Positions 39,740-47,867 of a stretch of DNA of 64,000 nucleotides are shown in pieces. The stretch is from Hymenobacter piscis. GTDB taxonomy: Bacteria > Bacteroidota > Bacteroidia > Cytophagales > Hymenobacteraceae. Position numbers and translations under genes: made by a program. The notes beneath the pieces are model-generated. The model was not told the DNA's origin. It was given only the letters and a program-made list of their open reading frames with translations, and searched no databases. The first letter of the stretch is position 1. Every line of letters starts with the position of its first letter. The stretch is from contig NZ_JAHHZN010000020.1 of the NCBI RefSeq assembly GCF_018760735.1, forward strand, positions 1-64,000, in the 5' to 3' direction.

Positions 39740-41206
39740 CTAGAAGGCGTAATCCAGCGCCAGGGTCAGGTGGTGCAGGTCCACTTTGTTGACCGCGTGG
39801 GCAGGCAGATAGGCTGAGCGGTCGGCCCCCCACTTGGCCGCGTAGAGCGTACGCAGGCGCAGGCCCTGGGCCGGGCCGGCAAAGGTCTGGGTGAGGCTCA
39901 GGTTAAGCTGGTGAAAATCGGGCAGGCTGTACTTGTTGAGCCCCGCCTGGCGCGACAGGTTGTAGTACCCGTAGCCGGCTTCCAGCCGGGGCCCGGGGGG
40001 GTGCAGCGGCCGCGCGGGATGCTGCCAGGCCACGCGGCCGCCCACGGCGTGCACGTTGCCGGCTCCTTCCAGCCGCTCGCGGGGCAGGGTGGTGTAGAAC
40101 GGCTCCCGGCCCCACTCGCGCGGAAACAGGAAGCGCCCGTGGGCCGTGAGGCGGGTGTAGTGGGCAGCGTAGTGCCACGCGCCTTGCTGGCAGGCCAGGC
40201 GCCCGCTCAGGGCGCGGGCCTGTTCGCCCGGCACCAGGTACTGCTGGCTGACTGGCTGCTCGCGGCGGCCGGCCAGGCCGTGCTGCCACAGCAGCTGGGT
40301 GCTGGCCGTCCAGGTGCCGGCTTTGCGCGGCAAGGCCACGGAGCCTTCCAGCCAGGTGGTCGTCAGCAGGTGGTCGGCGAAATACTGCCAGGCCTGCCCG
40401 CTGACGCGCTGGCCCCAGGTGTGGCGCAGGCCCAGCACGGCCAGCCCGCGGGTCGAGACGTGACTCAGGTAGTCGGCGCGGCTGCTGTCGGGGGCCAGGC
40501 CCATGGAGTAGCGCCCGATGGACTCACGCAGGGAATACCAGCGGTCCAGGGAGCGGGGCGCCACGTGGGTAAGCCAGCCGCCCTGCACGGTGGTTGCGGG
40601 CCCGGGCCGGGCCACCAGCCACAGGCCCTGCACGAAGTTGGGGCTCAGGCGCGAGTCCTGGGAGTTGAGCAGGGGCGTGTCGAGGCGCTGGCGGCCGTAG
40701 GTGAGCTGCAGGCCGGGGCGGGGCTGCCAGCGTACCCAGAGCTCTTCCACCTGGTGCAGGATTTCGCGGTGGTGGGGGTGCTCCTGGTCGAAGAGGCTGA
40801 GCTCGTAGCGGCTGGCCGGGCGCCCGGGGGCAGCGGCCAGGGCGCTGGAAAAGAGGTTTTTAAGAAAGAAGCCTTCCACGCCCACTTGCAGGCCATGCCA
40901 GGCGCGGCTCTCGTAGCGCAGGCCCGCGCCCGCGCCCAGTGCGTAGTAGTCGGCGGCCGCGCCCCGGTTGCGGGTAGCCATGAAGATGGTGCGGGCGTGG
41001 GCGTTGAATTCGCCCCGGCGCAGTGCCTCCCCCGGCGTGCGAGCCGCCGCCGAATCGGCCTCCGGAAACTTCCGGTTACTGGCAGTAGCGGCGGCCGGGG
41101 CGGCCGGCGCCGGGTGGGTCAGCAGCGGATCGGGAGGGGCGGACTGAGCCACACTGAGCCGGGCGCCGGCCAGCAGCGCGGCTCCCAGCAGAAACCAACG
41201 AGACAT
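39740..41206 (-). CDS. OprD-like outer-membrane porin
   Basis: This 488-residue protein has a signal peptide (WFLLGAALLAGARLSVAQ), a Pro/Ala-rich linker and a beta barrel with OprD-type segments: FNAHARTIFMATRN, ALGAGAGLRYESRAWHGLQVGVEGFF, LTYGRQRLDTPLLNSQDSRLSPNFVQGLWL and a final LHHLTLALDYAF with terminal Phe. OprD channels admit small anions or amino-acid-like solutes. It is the last gene of the leftward sulfur operon, so it may admit a sulfur compound such as thiosulfate; this is inference. ATG 41206, 43 bp after the YeeE/YedE stop. Confidence 0.78.
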   Translation of the reverse strand: MSRWFLLGAALLAGARLSVAQSAPPDPLLTHPAPAAPAAATASNRKFPEADSAAARTPGEALRRGEFNAHARTIFMATRNRGAAADYYALGAGAGLRYESRAWHGLQVGVEGFFLKNLFSSALAAAPGRPASRYELSLFDQEHPHHREILHQVEELWVRWQPRPGLQLTYGRQRLDTPLLNSQDSRLSPNFVQGLWLVARPGPATTVQGGWLTHVAPRSLDRWYSLRESIGRYSMGLAPDSSRADYLSHVSTRGLAVLGLRHTWGQRVSGQAWQYFADHLLTTTWLEGSVALPRKAGTWTASTQLLWQHGLAGRREQPVSQQYLVPGEQARALSGRLACQQGAWHYAAHYTRLTAHGRFLFPREWGREPFYTTLPRERLEGAGNVHAVGGRVAWQHPARPLHPPGPRLEAGYGYYNLSRQAGLNKYSLPDFHQLNLSLTQTFAGPAQGLRLRTLYAAKWGADRSAYLPAHAVNKVDLHHLTLALDYAF

Positions 41207-41249
41207 ACGAGAAACGGGAAAAGGGGAGCCGGCGCTGCGGCGGCAGCCG

Positions 41250-41660
41250 CTACAAAGGCAGCCGCTCGCGCAGGGCGCTGTAGGTCCAGGTGCCGGCCAG
41301 GGCGGCCAGAATCAGCACGGCGGCCGAGGCCACGCCGCTGCCCAGCTGGGCAAAGAGCGGACCGGGGCAGGCGCCGGTCAGGGCCCAGCCCAGCCCGAAG
41401 ATGGTGCCCCCGATCCAGGTGCCGTGGTTGTACTTCTTATCGGCCAGCTTGATTTCCTCGCCGTTGATGGTGCGCAGGCGGTTGCGCTTGATGAGCTGAA
41501 TGGAGAGCATGCCCACCACAATGGCCGAGCCGATGACCCCGTACATGTGGAAGGCCTGGAAGCGGAACATCTCCTGGATGCGGAACCAGCTGATGACTTC
41601 GCTCTTGGTCAGGATAATGCCGAACAACACGCCCAGCACCAGGTATTTAAGGTTTTTCAT
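41250..41660 (-). CDS. YeeE/YedE-type half-transporter (DUF6691)
   Basis: This 136-residue membrane protein has four helices (YLVLGVLFGIIL, MYGVIGSAIVVGMLSIQLI, WIGGTIFGLGWALTGACPGPLFAQL, SAAVLILAALAGTWTYSAL). GACPGP carries the conserved cysteine of thiosulfate channels of the YeeE family. Such half-size proteins work in pairs; the other half is at 42314-42874. It is predicted to move thiosulfate or another reduced sulfur compound across the inner membrane. ATG 41660. Confidence 0.85.
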   Translation of the reverse strand: MKNLKYLVLGVLFGIILTKSEVISWFRIQEMFRFQAFHMYGVIGSAIVVGMLSIQLIKRNRLRTINGEEIKLADKKYNHGTWIGGTIFGLGWALTGACPGPLFAQLGSGVASAAVLILAALAGTWTYSALRERLPL

Positions 41661-41684
41661 ATCAAGTAAGAAAAGAAGTGAAAA

Positions 41685-42302
41685 TCAGGCGCGGGTTGCC
41701 AGCAGGCGCACCACCCGGGCCGGGCCGGCGTGGAAGGCGCCCTCGTGCAGCACCACGGCCGCTTCCTGGTTGTGCAGCACGCGCAGCGCGGCAAAGTCAC
41801 TGGCCAGATCAGCCGGCTCGTAGAGCAGCTCGGCTACTTTGGGGCCGCCCGAAGACAAGCCCAGCTGGCGGGGGCTGAAGGCCTCCAGCAGCAGGTGGCC
41901 GCCCGGGGCCAGGCTGGCGGCCGCGGCCGCGTGCACGGCCCAGCGGGCCATGGGCGGCAGGTGCGCGTAAATCAGCCCGATGGCATCGTAGTGCCCCGGC
42001 TGCTGCCAGCTCAGGGCTGTGAGGTCGGCCACCTGGTAGTCCAGGTGCACGCCCTGGGCCACAGCCAGACGCTGGGCTTTGGCCCGGGCCTCGTGGCTGA
42101 AGTCCACGGCCGTCACCTGCCAGCCCTGGCGGGCGGCGTACACCGCGTTGCGGCCCTCGCCCTCGGCCAGCAGCAGCAGGCGGCCGGGGACGAGCTTATC
42201 CAGTTGCTGGCGGAAGTAGGCGTTGGGCTCGGTACCGTAGGCGTACTGCTCGCTTTCGTAGCGGGCATCCCAGAACTCGACGGGCAGCGAAGAGGCGCTC
42301 AT
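41685..42302 (-). CDS. SAM-dependent methyltransferase (TehB-like)
   Basis: This 205-residue class I methyltransferase has motif I in LLLLAEGEGRNAVYAARQGW, an acidic residue of motif II in TAVDFSHEARAKAQ, motif IV region HYDAIGLIYAHLPP and a post-motif strand LAPGGHLLLEAFSP. The start FWDARYESEQYAYGTEPN is typical of small TehB-like enzymes that methylate chalcogen compounds or thiols. It lies between the two YeeE/YedE halves (23 bp and 11 bp spacers), so a substrate related to sulfur or selenium/tellurium is plausible but unproven. ATG 42302. Confidence 0.82.
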   Translation of the reverse strand: MSASSLPVEFWDARYESEQYAYGTEPNAYFRQQLDKLVPGRLLLLAEGEGRNAVYAARQGWQVTAVDFSHEARAKAQRLAVAQGVHLDYQVADLTALSWQQPGHYDAIGLIYAHLPPMARWAVHAAAAASLAPGGHLLLEAFSPRQLGLSSGGPKVAELLYEPADLASDFAALRVLHNQEAAVVLHEGAFHAGPARVVRLLATRA

Positions 42303-42313
42303 GGCAAGTGAGG

Positions 42314-42874
42314 TTAGAACATCATGGGGTAGAACACCCAGGTCATCAGCAGTCCGCCCACGAAGAAGGCAATGACGGCTACCAGCGACACCCACTGCAA
42401 GTTGGAGAGGCCCGAAATGGCGTGGCCCGAGGTGCAGCCCCCGGCGTAGCGCGTGCCGAAGCCCACCAGAAAGCCGCCCAGCACCAGAAACACCCAGCCC
42501 TTCCAGTTCGCGAGGTTTTCCAGCGCAAACAGCTCCCGGGGCAGCAGACCCGAGAAGTCGGTCAGGCCCATCTGGGCTTTGAGGTCGCGCACGGTTTCGG
42601 CCGAAATGGCAATGGTGTCGGGGTGGCCCAGCAGCTGGTAGCCCACGTAGCCGCCCAGGCCGATGCCGAGCACAAACCACAGGTTCCAGATTTCGGCGCG
42701 CCAGTTGTAATTCAGAAACGGGATGCCCGCGGGCACGCAGGCCGCGCATACGTGGCGCAGCGAGGAGCTGATGCCCAGGGCCTTGTTGCCCACCAGCAGC
42801 AGGGCGGGTACCGTCAGGCCAATCAGCGGGCCGGCCACGTACCAGGGCCAGGGCTGACGAAGTAATTCCAGCAT
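42314..42874 (-). CDS. YeeE/YedE-type half-transporter, longer partner
   Basis: This 186-residue membrane protein has helices at YVAGPLIGLTVPALLLVG, LWFVLGIGLGGYVGYQLLG, GWVFLVLGGFLVGFGTRYAGGCTSGHAI and WVSLVAVIAFFVGGLLMTWVF. GTRYAGGCTSGHAISGLS carries the conserved cysteine motif of this family, and HVCAACVPAG has two further cysteines. It pairs with the shorter half at 41250-41660. ATG 42874. Confidence 0.86.
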   Translation of the reverse strand: MLELLRQPWPWYVAGPLIGLTVPALLLVGNKALGISSSLRHVCAACVPAGIPFLNYNWRAEIWNLWFVLGIGLGGYVGYQLLGHPDTIAISAETVRDLKAQMGLTDFSGLLPRELFALENLANWKGWVFLVLGGFLVGFGTRYAGGCTSGHAISGLSNLQWVSLVAVIAFFVGGLLMTWVFYPMMF

Positions 42875-42971
42875 AGAAAGCAGTTCAGAAGAAAAGTGGG
42901 GAAACGAAAGCCCGACCGGCAGCAGGGCCGCCGGCCGGGCGGGTTGGCAGGTAACAGGCTGGGTGACCAAT

Positions 42972-43313
42972 CTAGCGCACCAGCGCGTGGGGCCAGTCGA
43001 GCACGCCGCCCAGCAGGTTGGCCACGTCGGCAAAGCCGGCCTTGGTGAGCTGCGTGGCGGCGCTGGCCGAGCGGGCCCCGCTGCGGCAGTACACGTAGGT
43101 GGGCTTGGTTTTGTCGAGGGCGGCCACGCGGCGGGCGAAGTCGGGGCCGGTCACGTCGATATTGACCGCTCCGGGCAGGTGGCCGCCGGCAAACTCGTCG
43201 GGGCGGCGCACATCCAGCAGCAGGGCGCCGGGCTCGCGGCGCAGCCCTTCAGCAAACTGGGCGGGCGTCAGGTTCTGATAGGCCGGGGCCGAGGGTTTCA
43301 AAAAGTCAAACAT
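42972..43313 (-). CDS. Single-domain rhodanese (sulfurtransferase)
   Basis: This 113-residue protein is a single rhodanese domain: LTPAQFAEGL, LLLDVRRPDEFAGGHLPGAVNI and the active-site loop VYCRSGARSASAA with catalytic Cys. It transfers sulfane sulfur to a thiol. ATG 43313 (MFDFLKPSAPAYQNL) is preferred; an in-frame start at 43385 would add a hydrophobic leader (LSAALLICLFSFA) and make it an exported form, so location is uncertain. It lies between the persulfide dioxygenase and YeeE/YedE genes. Confidence 0.88.
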   Translation of the reverse strand: MFDFLKPSAPAYQNLTPAQFAEGLRREPGALLLDVRRPDEFAGGHLPGAVNIDVTGPDFARRVAALDKTKPTYVYCRSGARSASAATQLTKAGFADVANLLGGVLDWPHALVR

Positions 43314-43393
43314 GGCAAACGAGAAAAGGCAAATGAGCAAGGCGGCGGACAACCGGGGCCACCGTTTCCCCCGGGCGCGAATCAACGCGCTTG

Positions 43394-44755
43394 CTAGTGA
43401 GCAGCTGCCGAAGCCGACTGAAACGACTTCACGGCCTCGCCCAGGTCGTAGACCGTAGCCTCCTCGGCCAGCGCGTCGGCCACGATGCTGGAGCCCGCCG
43501 CCGAGCGGTAGCCGCCGGCGCAGTGCACCACCACGGGCTTATCGGAGGGGATTTCAGAAGCCCGCTCCCGCAGCTCGGGCAGCGGAATGCTCAGGGCCTC
43601 GGCAAAAATGGGCTCGTCGCGGTGCTCGGTAGCGTTGCGGATGTCCACGATGGTGTAGTTCTCGGGGTGCTGGCGGAACTGGTCCACATCCAGCTGAGGA
43701 ATCGTGGCCTCGGTCGCCGGGGTACCCACCAGCGCGCCCTTGATCAGGGCTTCGTACCCGATTTTGGCCGTTTTCTGAATCAGGTCCTCGAGCGTGGCCT
43801 CGTCGGCGGCCAGCAGGTAGAACCGCTCCTCGGGGCCCACGATGGAGCCCAGCCAGGTTTCAAACTTGCCGCCCTGCTGGATGTTGATGGCGCCTTCTAC
43901 GTGACCCTGCTTGAACTCGGCTTCAGGACGCGAGTCGATAACGACCACGCCGGCCTCCAGCTCGGTGCCGGCCGCCAGGCGGGGCACCTGCTGTACGCTG
44001 GGGGCGTAGGCGGGGGCGCCGGCTTTGTTGAGGGCCACGTCGTAGCCGAAGTATTTGGGAATGAAGGGCTGGTCCTGGAGCAGCTCGCGCACGAACTCTT
44101 CCTCGCTCATGTCCCGCAGCATGGGGTTGCCGAACTTCTCGTCGGCGATGGTGCTGCTGCTGGCCCCGCTCAGGGCTTTGCCGCAGAGGCTGCCCGCCCC
44201 GTGGGCCGGGTACACCAGCACCGAGCCGGCCAGGGGCATCAGCTTGTCGCGCAGCGAGTGGTACATCTGTTTCGCCAGCTCCTCCCGCTTGGCGGTCATG
44301 TTGCCGGCCTTCTCGCGCAGGTCGGGGCGGCCCACGTCGCCGATGAAGAGCGTGTCGCCGGTAAATACGGCCTCGTCCTGGCCCTCGCGGCTCACCACGA
44401 TGCTGATGGAGTCGGGCGAGTGGCCGGGCGTGTTCAGGGCCCGGAACGTGAGCTTGCCCACGGTGAACTCCTGGCCCTCATCGAAGGCCTCGTGGGCGTA
44501 ATCGGCTCCCAGCAATTTACTCACGCGGATAATGGCGCCGGTGGCCTGGGCAATTTCCAGGTGGCTGCTCACGAAGTCGGCGTGGGGGTGGGTTTCGATG
44601 ACGCTCACAATCCTGGCGTCATTGGCGTTGGCGTAGTCGTAGTAGGGCTGGGGGTCGCGGGCGGGGTCGATGAGCACGATTTCGCGGGCGCATTCGCTCA
44701 GGATGGCGTAGGAAAAGTGAGCCAGGCCCTTGTCTTCAAACTGTTCGATTTTCAT
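43394..44755 (-). CDS. Persulfide dioxygenase fused to two rhodanese domains
   Basis: This 453-residue protein has an N-terminal metallo-beta-lactamase domain of the persulfide dioxygenase (ETHE1/CstB) type: VIETHPHADFVSSHLE, NTPGHSPDS, GDTLFIGDVGRPDLR and VYPAHGAGSLCG. ETHE1-like enzymes use one iron to oxidise glutathione or other persulfide to sulfite. A rhodanese domain (about 258-350, VIDSRPEAEFKQGHV) lacks the catalytic Cys and is likely structural. A second (about 360-445) has HCAGGYRSAAG with the catalytic Cys. The order matches CstB. ATG 44755; 63 bp after the TauE stop. Confidence 0.92.
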   Translation of the reverse strand: MKIEQFEDKGLAHFSYAILSECAREIVLIDPARDPQPYYDYANANDARIVSVIETHPHADFVSSHLEIAQATGAIIRVSKLLGADYAHEAFDEGQEFTVGKLTFRALNTPGHSPDSISIVVSREGQDEAVFTGDTLFIGDVGRPDLREKAGNMTAKREELAKQMYHSLRDKLMPLAGSVLVYPAHGAGSLCGKALSGASSSTIADEKFGNPMLRDMSEEEFVRELLQDQPFIPKYFGYDVALNKAGAPAYAPSVQQVPRLAAGTELEAGVVVIDSRPEAEFKQGHVEGAINIQQGGKFETWLGSIVGPEERFYLLAADEATLEDLIQKTAKIGYEALIKGALVGTPATEATIPQLDVDQFRQHPENYTIVDIRNATEHRDEPIFAEALSIPLPELRERASEIPSDKPVVVHCAGGYRSAAGSSIVADALAEEATVYDLGEAVKSFQSASAAAH

Positions 44756-44818
44756 AACGGCAAACGGGTTGAAAAAAGTGGAGTGGGAAAAGATGATCGG
44801 TTGCTGGAGGAGAAAAGA

Positions 44819-45637
44819 TTACGCGTGACTGAACATCAGCTCGCGCAGCAGAATAAATGTGCCCATGGCCAGCGTGAACCAGCCGAAGGCCGGCTTGAGC
44901 TTGGCGCCCGGAATGAAGCGGGCCAGGTAGGTGCCCAGCACGATGCCGACCAGGGCAAAGGCCAGAAAGCCGAGCAGAAAGCTCCAGGCAATGGGGGTGC
45001 CCGCGCTCAAATCGCCGGTAAAGCCGATGAGCGAGTTCAGGGCAATGATGGCCAGGGAAGTGCCCACGGCCAGCTTCATGGGCAGGCGCGCGCCCAGCAC
45101 CAGGGCCGGAATAATCAGAAAGCCCCCGCCGGCCCCCACGAAGCCCGTGAGCGTGCCCACCACCAGGCCAATGCCCAGAATCAGCGGGTAGTTGAGCGGT
45201 GCTTTGCCACCTGATTGATGCTCCGGCACCTCTTCGGCCTGCTTACTGCGGATCATGGACGTGGCGGCTACCACCATCAGCACGGCAAAGGCCACCAGCA
45301 CCAGCAAATCCTTGGTAAAGACGAGGCTGCCCACCGTGAACAGCTCGTGCGGAATGGCCGGCATCAGCAGCTTGCGCACCGCAAACACGGCCGCCAGCGA
45401 GGGCAGCAGAAACACCAGCGCCGTGGGGATGGACACCAGCCCCTTGCGGAAGTAGCCCGAAGCCCCCACCACGGAAGTGCTGCCCACCACAAACAGCGAG
45501 TAGGCCGTGCTCAGCACCGGGCTCACGCCCATCAGGTATACCAGCACCGGCACGGTGAGAATGGAGCCGCCGCCGCCCATAATACCCAAAGAAAGCCCGA
45601 TGAAGATGGCCGCGAAGTAACCGAAGTAGGGAAGCAT
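44819..45637 (-). CDS. TauE/SafE-family sulfite or organosulfur exporter
   Basis: This 272-residue membrane protein has eight predicted helices in two repeats, each with a family glycine motif: GLSLGIMGGGGSILTVPVLVYLMG and VGTLTGFVGAGGGFLIIPALVLGA. TauE/SafE proteins export sulfite, sulfoacetate or related anions. Next to a persulfide dioxygenase, whose product is sulfite, sulfite export is likely. ATG 45637 is 27 bp downstream of a regulatory repeat (45664-45683) that is shared with the ArsR-type gene. Confidence 0.9.
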   Translation of the reverse strand: MLPYFGYFAAIFIGLSLGIMGGGGSILTVPVLVYLMGVSPVLSTAYSLFVVGSTSVVGASGYFRKGLVSIPTALVFLLPSLAAVFAVRKLLMPAIPHELFTVGSLVFTKDLLVLVAFAVLMVVAATSMIRSKQAEEVPEHQSGGKAPLNYPLILGIGLVVGTLTGFVGAGGGFLIIPALVLGARLPMKLAVGTSLAIIALNSLIGFTGDLSAGTPIAWSFLLGFLAFALVGIVLGTYLARFIPGAKLKPAFGWFTLAMGTFILLRELMFSHA

Positions 45638-45663
45638 TGGAGAACAGGTGAATGTATGTAATT

Positions 45664-45683
45664 ATGAATGGGTGTTCATGTAT
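45664..45683. promoter_or_regulatory. Shared operator of the sulfur operon, copy 1
   Basis: ATGAATGGGTGTTCATGTAT lies between the repressor gene and tauE. It contains the inverted arms ATGAA/TTCAT and matches 15 of 20 bases of the site at 46047-46066. This suggests control of the tauE operon by the adjacent ArsR-type repressor. Confidence 0.6.
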
Positions 45684-45706
45684 TGCGGTAAAAAAAGGCC
45701 GCGCTC

Positions 45707-46030
45707 CTACAGAAAGGTGCAGCCGGCCAGGCACTGAATCACGTCCACCACTTCGCGCATCTTCAGCGAGTAGAAGATATTCTTGCCCTCCCGCGAGGAA
45801 CTGAGGATGCCCTTGAGCTTCATGCCCGTCAGGTGGTGGGAGAGCAGACTCTGCTCCACGCTCAGCTTTTCACTGATGTCCGTCACCGACAGGCTTTCGT
45901 GCGCCGCCAGCAGCTGCACAATGGCAATACGGGTGGGGTGGGCCGTGGTCTTGAGAATAAAGGCCACCTTCTCCATCTTCTCAGTGGTCAGGTTCAGATC
46001 AGTCGGGGCGGCAGCGGGCATCGGAGTCAT
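45707..46030 (-). CDS. ArsR-family repressor, BigR/SqrR-like persulfide sensor candidate
   Basis: This 107-residue winged-helix repressor has MEKVAFILKTTAHPTRIAIVQLL, a recognition region (VTDISEKLSVEQSLLSHHLTGMKLKGIL), wing (SSSREGKNIFYSL) and a C-terminal helix ending IQCLAGCTFL. It lacks the ELCVCDL metal site. Only two cysteines are present, both in the last helix, four residues apart. Sulfide/persulfide sensors BigR and SqrR use a Cys pair to form a tetrasulfide, but from different positions, so persulfide sensing is inferred from genome context. ATG 46030 is chosen; ATG 46054 is possible. Confidence 0.85.
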   Translation of the reverse strand: MTPMPAAAPTDLNLTTEKMEKVAFILKTTAHPTRIAIVQLLAAHESLSVTDISEKLSVEQSLLSHHLTGMKLKGILSSSREGKNIFYSLKMREVVDVIQCLAGCTFL

Positions 46031-46046
46031 ATCGTAGGGCAAATGT

Positions 46047-46066
46047 ATGATCATTTGTTCATGTAT
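46047..46066. promoter_or_regulatory. Shared operator of the sulfur operon, copy 2
   Basis: ATGATCATTTGTTCATGTAT, 17 bp before the repressor start, shares GTTCATGTAT and most of its left half with the site at 45664-45683. It fits autoregulation by the ArsR-type protein. Downstream to 46278 there is no gene. Confidence 0.6.
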
Positions 46067-46278
46067 ACAAGCCAGCTCACTAAATTGTTCCCGATGCGCC
46101 CGAATTCGGCGCGTGTCCCGTGGGCCGGCCGCCGCCGGCGCCCACTTCACGCCGGGGCGCAGCCCCTGCCGGGTGGCGTTGCGGCGCATCTGGGCGCCGT
46201 AGGTGCGCCCCTACACCTCACCAAAGGCCTGCACAAGGGCCAACACGCCCATGGGCAGCTCCCCACTCATGGTACAAT

Positions 46279-46672
46279 TGAGGTGGTCCGGTTACGCTGG
46301 ATAGTTTAGGACACTAAATTGAAGAAGCTGTTGGTGAGCGTGATACGATATCTGGTAGCCGATGCCAGCGTGCAGTCGGGCATAGCTGTAGTAGTCAGAA
46401 TAACCGGCCGCGCTGGTCTGGGCGTCGGCCAGCGCGGCGAACATAGGCCACTCGCACAGTTCCAGCACCTCCGTTTTGAGGCGGGACTTCCGGTTCTCGG
46501 CCTGAGCGTTGCCGTAGCACTCGCCGCGGCGGCTCTGCTCGGCCAGGCGCTGCGCCGCGGCACGGTAGGCGGCATCGCACCTGAACTGCTTGTCGATTTT
46601 TTCAGATGAGTTCTAGGGCATGGCAGCAGCAAGCTACCCCTCAATTCTGTCCGGATTAACCCGACCACCTCG
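46279..46672 (-). mobile_element. Miniature IS3-family derivative with internal deletion
   Basis: The 394-bp element has related ends: TGAGGTGGTCCGGTTA on the left and, on the other strand, CGAGGTGGTCGGGTTA on the right. Read leftwards, a short orfA start (MP, TAG, NSSEKIDKQFRCDAAYRAAAQRLAEQ) is joined directly to the orfB C-terminal region. The middle of the element, including the catalytic core, is missing. It cannot encode an active transposase but keeps both ends. Confidence 0.75.
46292..46627 (-). pseudogene. Fused remnant of IS3 orfA and orfB
   Basis: The frame carries about 30 residues of the orfA N terminus followed by SRRGECYGNAQAENRKSRLKTEVLEL and the standard orfB C terminus (AGYSDYYSYARLHAGIGYQ ... 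LQFSVLNYPA). The second codon after ATG is a stop (TAG). The same C-terminal sequence occurs in the remnant at 51349-51868, in opposite orientation. Confidence 0.75.
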
Positions 46673-46821
46673 ACCACTCTTCCCCTTTATTTATTACAGC
46701 ATTTTTCCAGCAATTCAGCGCCACTCGTCCGTAACAGCAGTTGCTCATCCAACGCTGCGCACGCCCATACGTATCCAAGGATAGGGCGTATCAACTCAAT
46801 CATTCAGGTAAGGTCAGCGGC

Positions 46822-47853
46822 ATGAGGCAAGAAGCACCAGTTACTTTGCAAACCGGCGACCTCGCTCCGGACTGCGTGTTACCCGACGGGTCCCGGTTGC
46901 TGGCGTTGCGCGGCCACCCCGTTATCCTGGCCTTCGCTCCCGAAGCCTGGGACCCAACGCGGGCCTACCAAAGCGAGCTGTTTGCGCGGCTTACAAGCGA
47001 ATTTGGCAACGGAGCCGCCTTTCTCGACACTGCCGCCGAGGAGTGGCATTCCCTCGACTGCCACGGAACACTGGCGGCGCAGTTTGGCGTGGCCGGGCAG
47101 CGGGCCCTCTTCCTGCTTGATGAACACGGCGTAGTGCGGTGGAAAACCGTGGTGGCGCCCGGCCAGCCTTTACGGCCCGGCCAGGTGCTGGCCGCGCTGG
47201 AAGCCCTGCACGCACCCGCGCCGGCCACCCGCGAAACGGACGCCTCCGGCGGCGGGCTCTCCCGCCGCACGTTCGTAACCGCCACCCTGGCGGCCAGCGC
47301 GCTCCTGTTGCTGCCGGGCTGTACGGTGTCGGCTGATGCCGACAACCAGCGCGCCGACGCTGCCGCAGATTCAGCCGGCGGCGACAGCACGCTTGCCGTG
47401 TCGCTACGCATCAATGGCCAAACCCACCAGCTTCAGCTCGACCCGCGCGTGGCCCTGCTCGATGCGCTACGGGAAAATCTGCACCTGACCGGCACCAAAA
47501 AAGGCTGCGACCACGGCCAGTGCGGTGCCTGCACGGTACACCTCGATGGGCAAAGCGCCCTCTCGTGCCTGACGCTGGCCGTCATGGCCCAGGGCAAGGA
47601 AATCACGACCATCGAAGGGTTGGCCAAAGGGGAGGAGCTGCACCCGCTACAGGCCGCTTTTCTCCGGCACGATGCGTTCCAGTGCGGTTATTGCACCCCG
47701 GGGCAGCTGATGGCGGCTACGGCGCTGCTGCAGGATCAGACTGCGCAGCTCGGTTCGGCCGTTGAGATCCGGGAGGCCATGAGCGGCAACCTGTGCCGTT
47801 GCGCCGCTTACCCCAACATCCTTGCGGCCATTCAGGAAGTCCAGCGCGCTTAA
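46822..47853 (+). CDS. Molybdoenzyme 2Fe-2S subunit (PaoA-like) fused to a redoxin-like domain
   Basis: This 343-residue protein is a fusion. Residues about 7-130 are a thioredoxin/peroxiredoxin-like fold (TLQTGDLAPDCVLPDG, VILAFAPEAWDPTRAYQSELF) in which the peroxidatic Cys position is not conserved. Residues 147-167 are a twin-arginine-like signal with lipobox (SRRTFVTATLAASALLLLPGC), unusually internal. Residues about 190-343 are the two-cluster iron-sulfur subunit of the xanthine oxidase family: GCDHGQCGAC and SCLTLAV for the plant-type cluster, FQCGYCTPG and GNLCRCAAYP for the second. It passes electrons from the Mo centre to FAD. ATG 46822; the FAD subunit gene starts 14 bp downstream. 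Confidence 0.88.
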   Translation: MRQEAPVTLQTGDLAPDCVLPDGSRLLALRGHPVILAFAPEAWDPTRAYQSELFARLTSEFGNGAAFLDTAAEEWHSLDCHGTLAAQFGVAGQRALFLLDEHGVVRWKTVVAPGQPLRPGQVLAALEALHAPAPATRETDASGGGLSRRTFVTATLAASALLLLPGCTVSADADNQRADAAADSAGGDSTLAVSLRINGQTHQLQLDPRVALLDALRENLHLTGTKKGCDHGQCGACTVHLDGQSALSCLTLAVMAQGKEITTIEGLAKGEELHPLQAAFLRHDAFQCGYCTPGQLMAATALLQDQTAQLGSAVEIREAMSGNLCRCAAYPNILAAIQEVQRA

Positions 47854-47867
47854 CCCCGACCTTGCCC

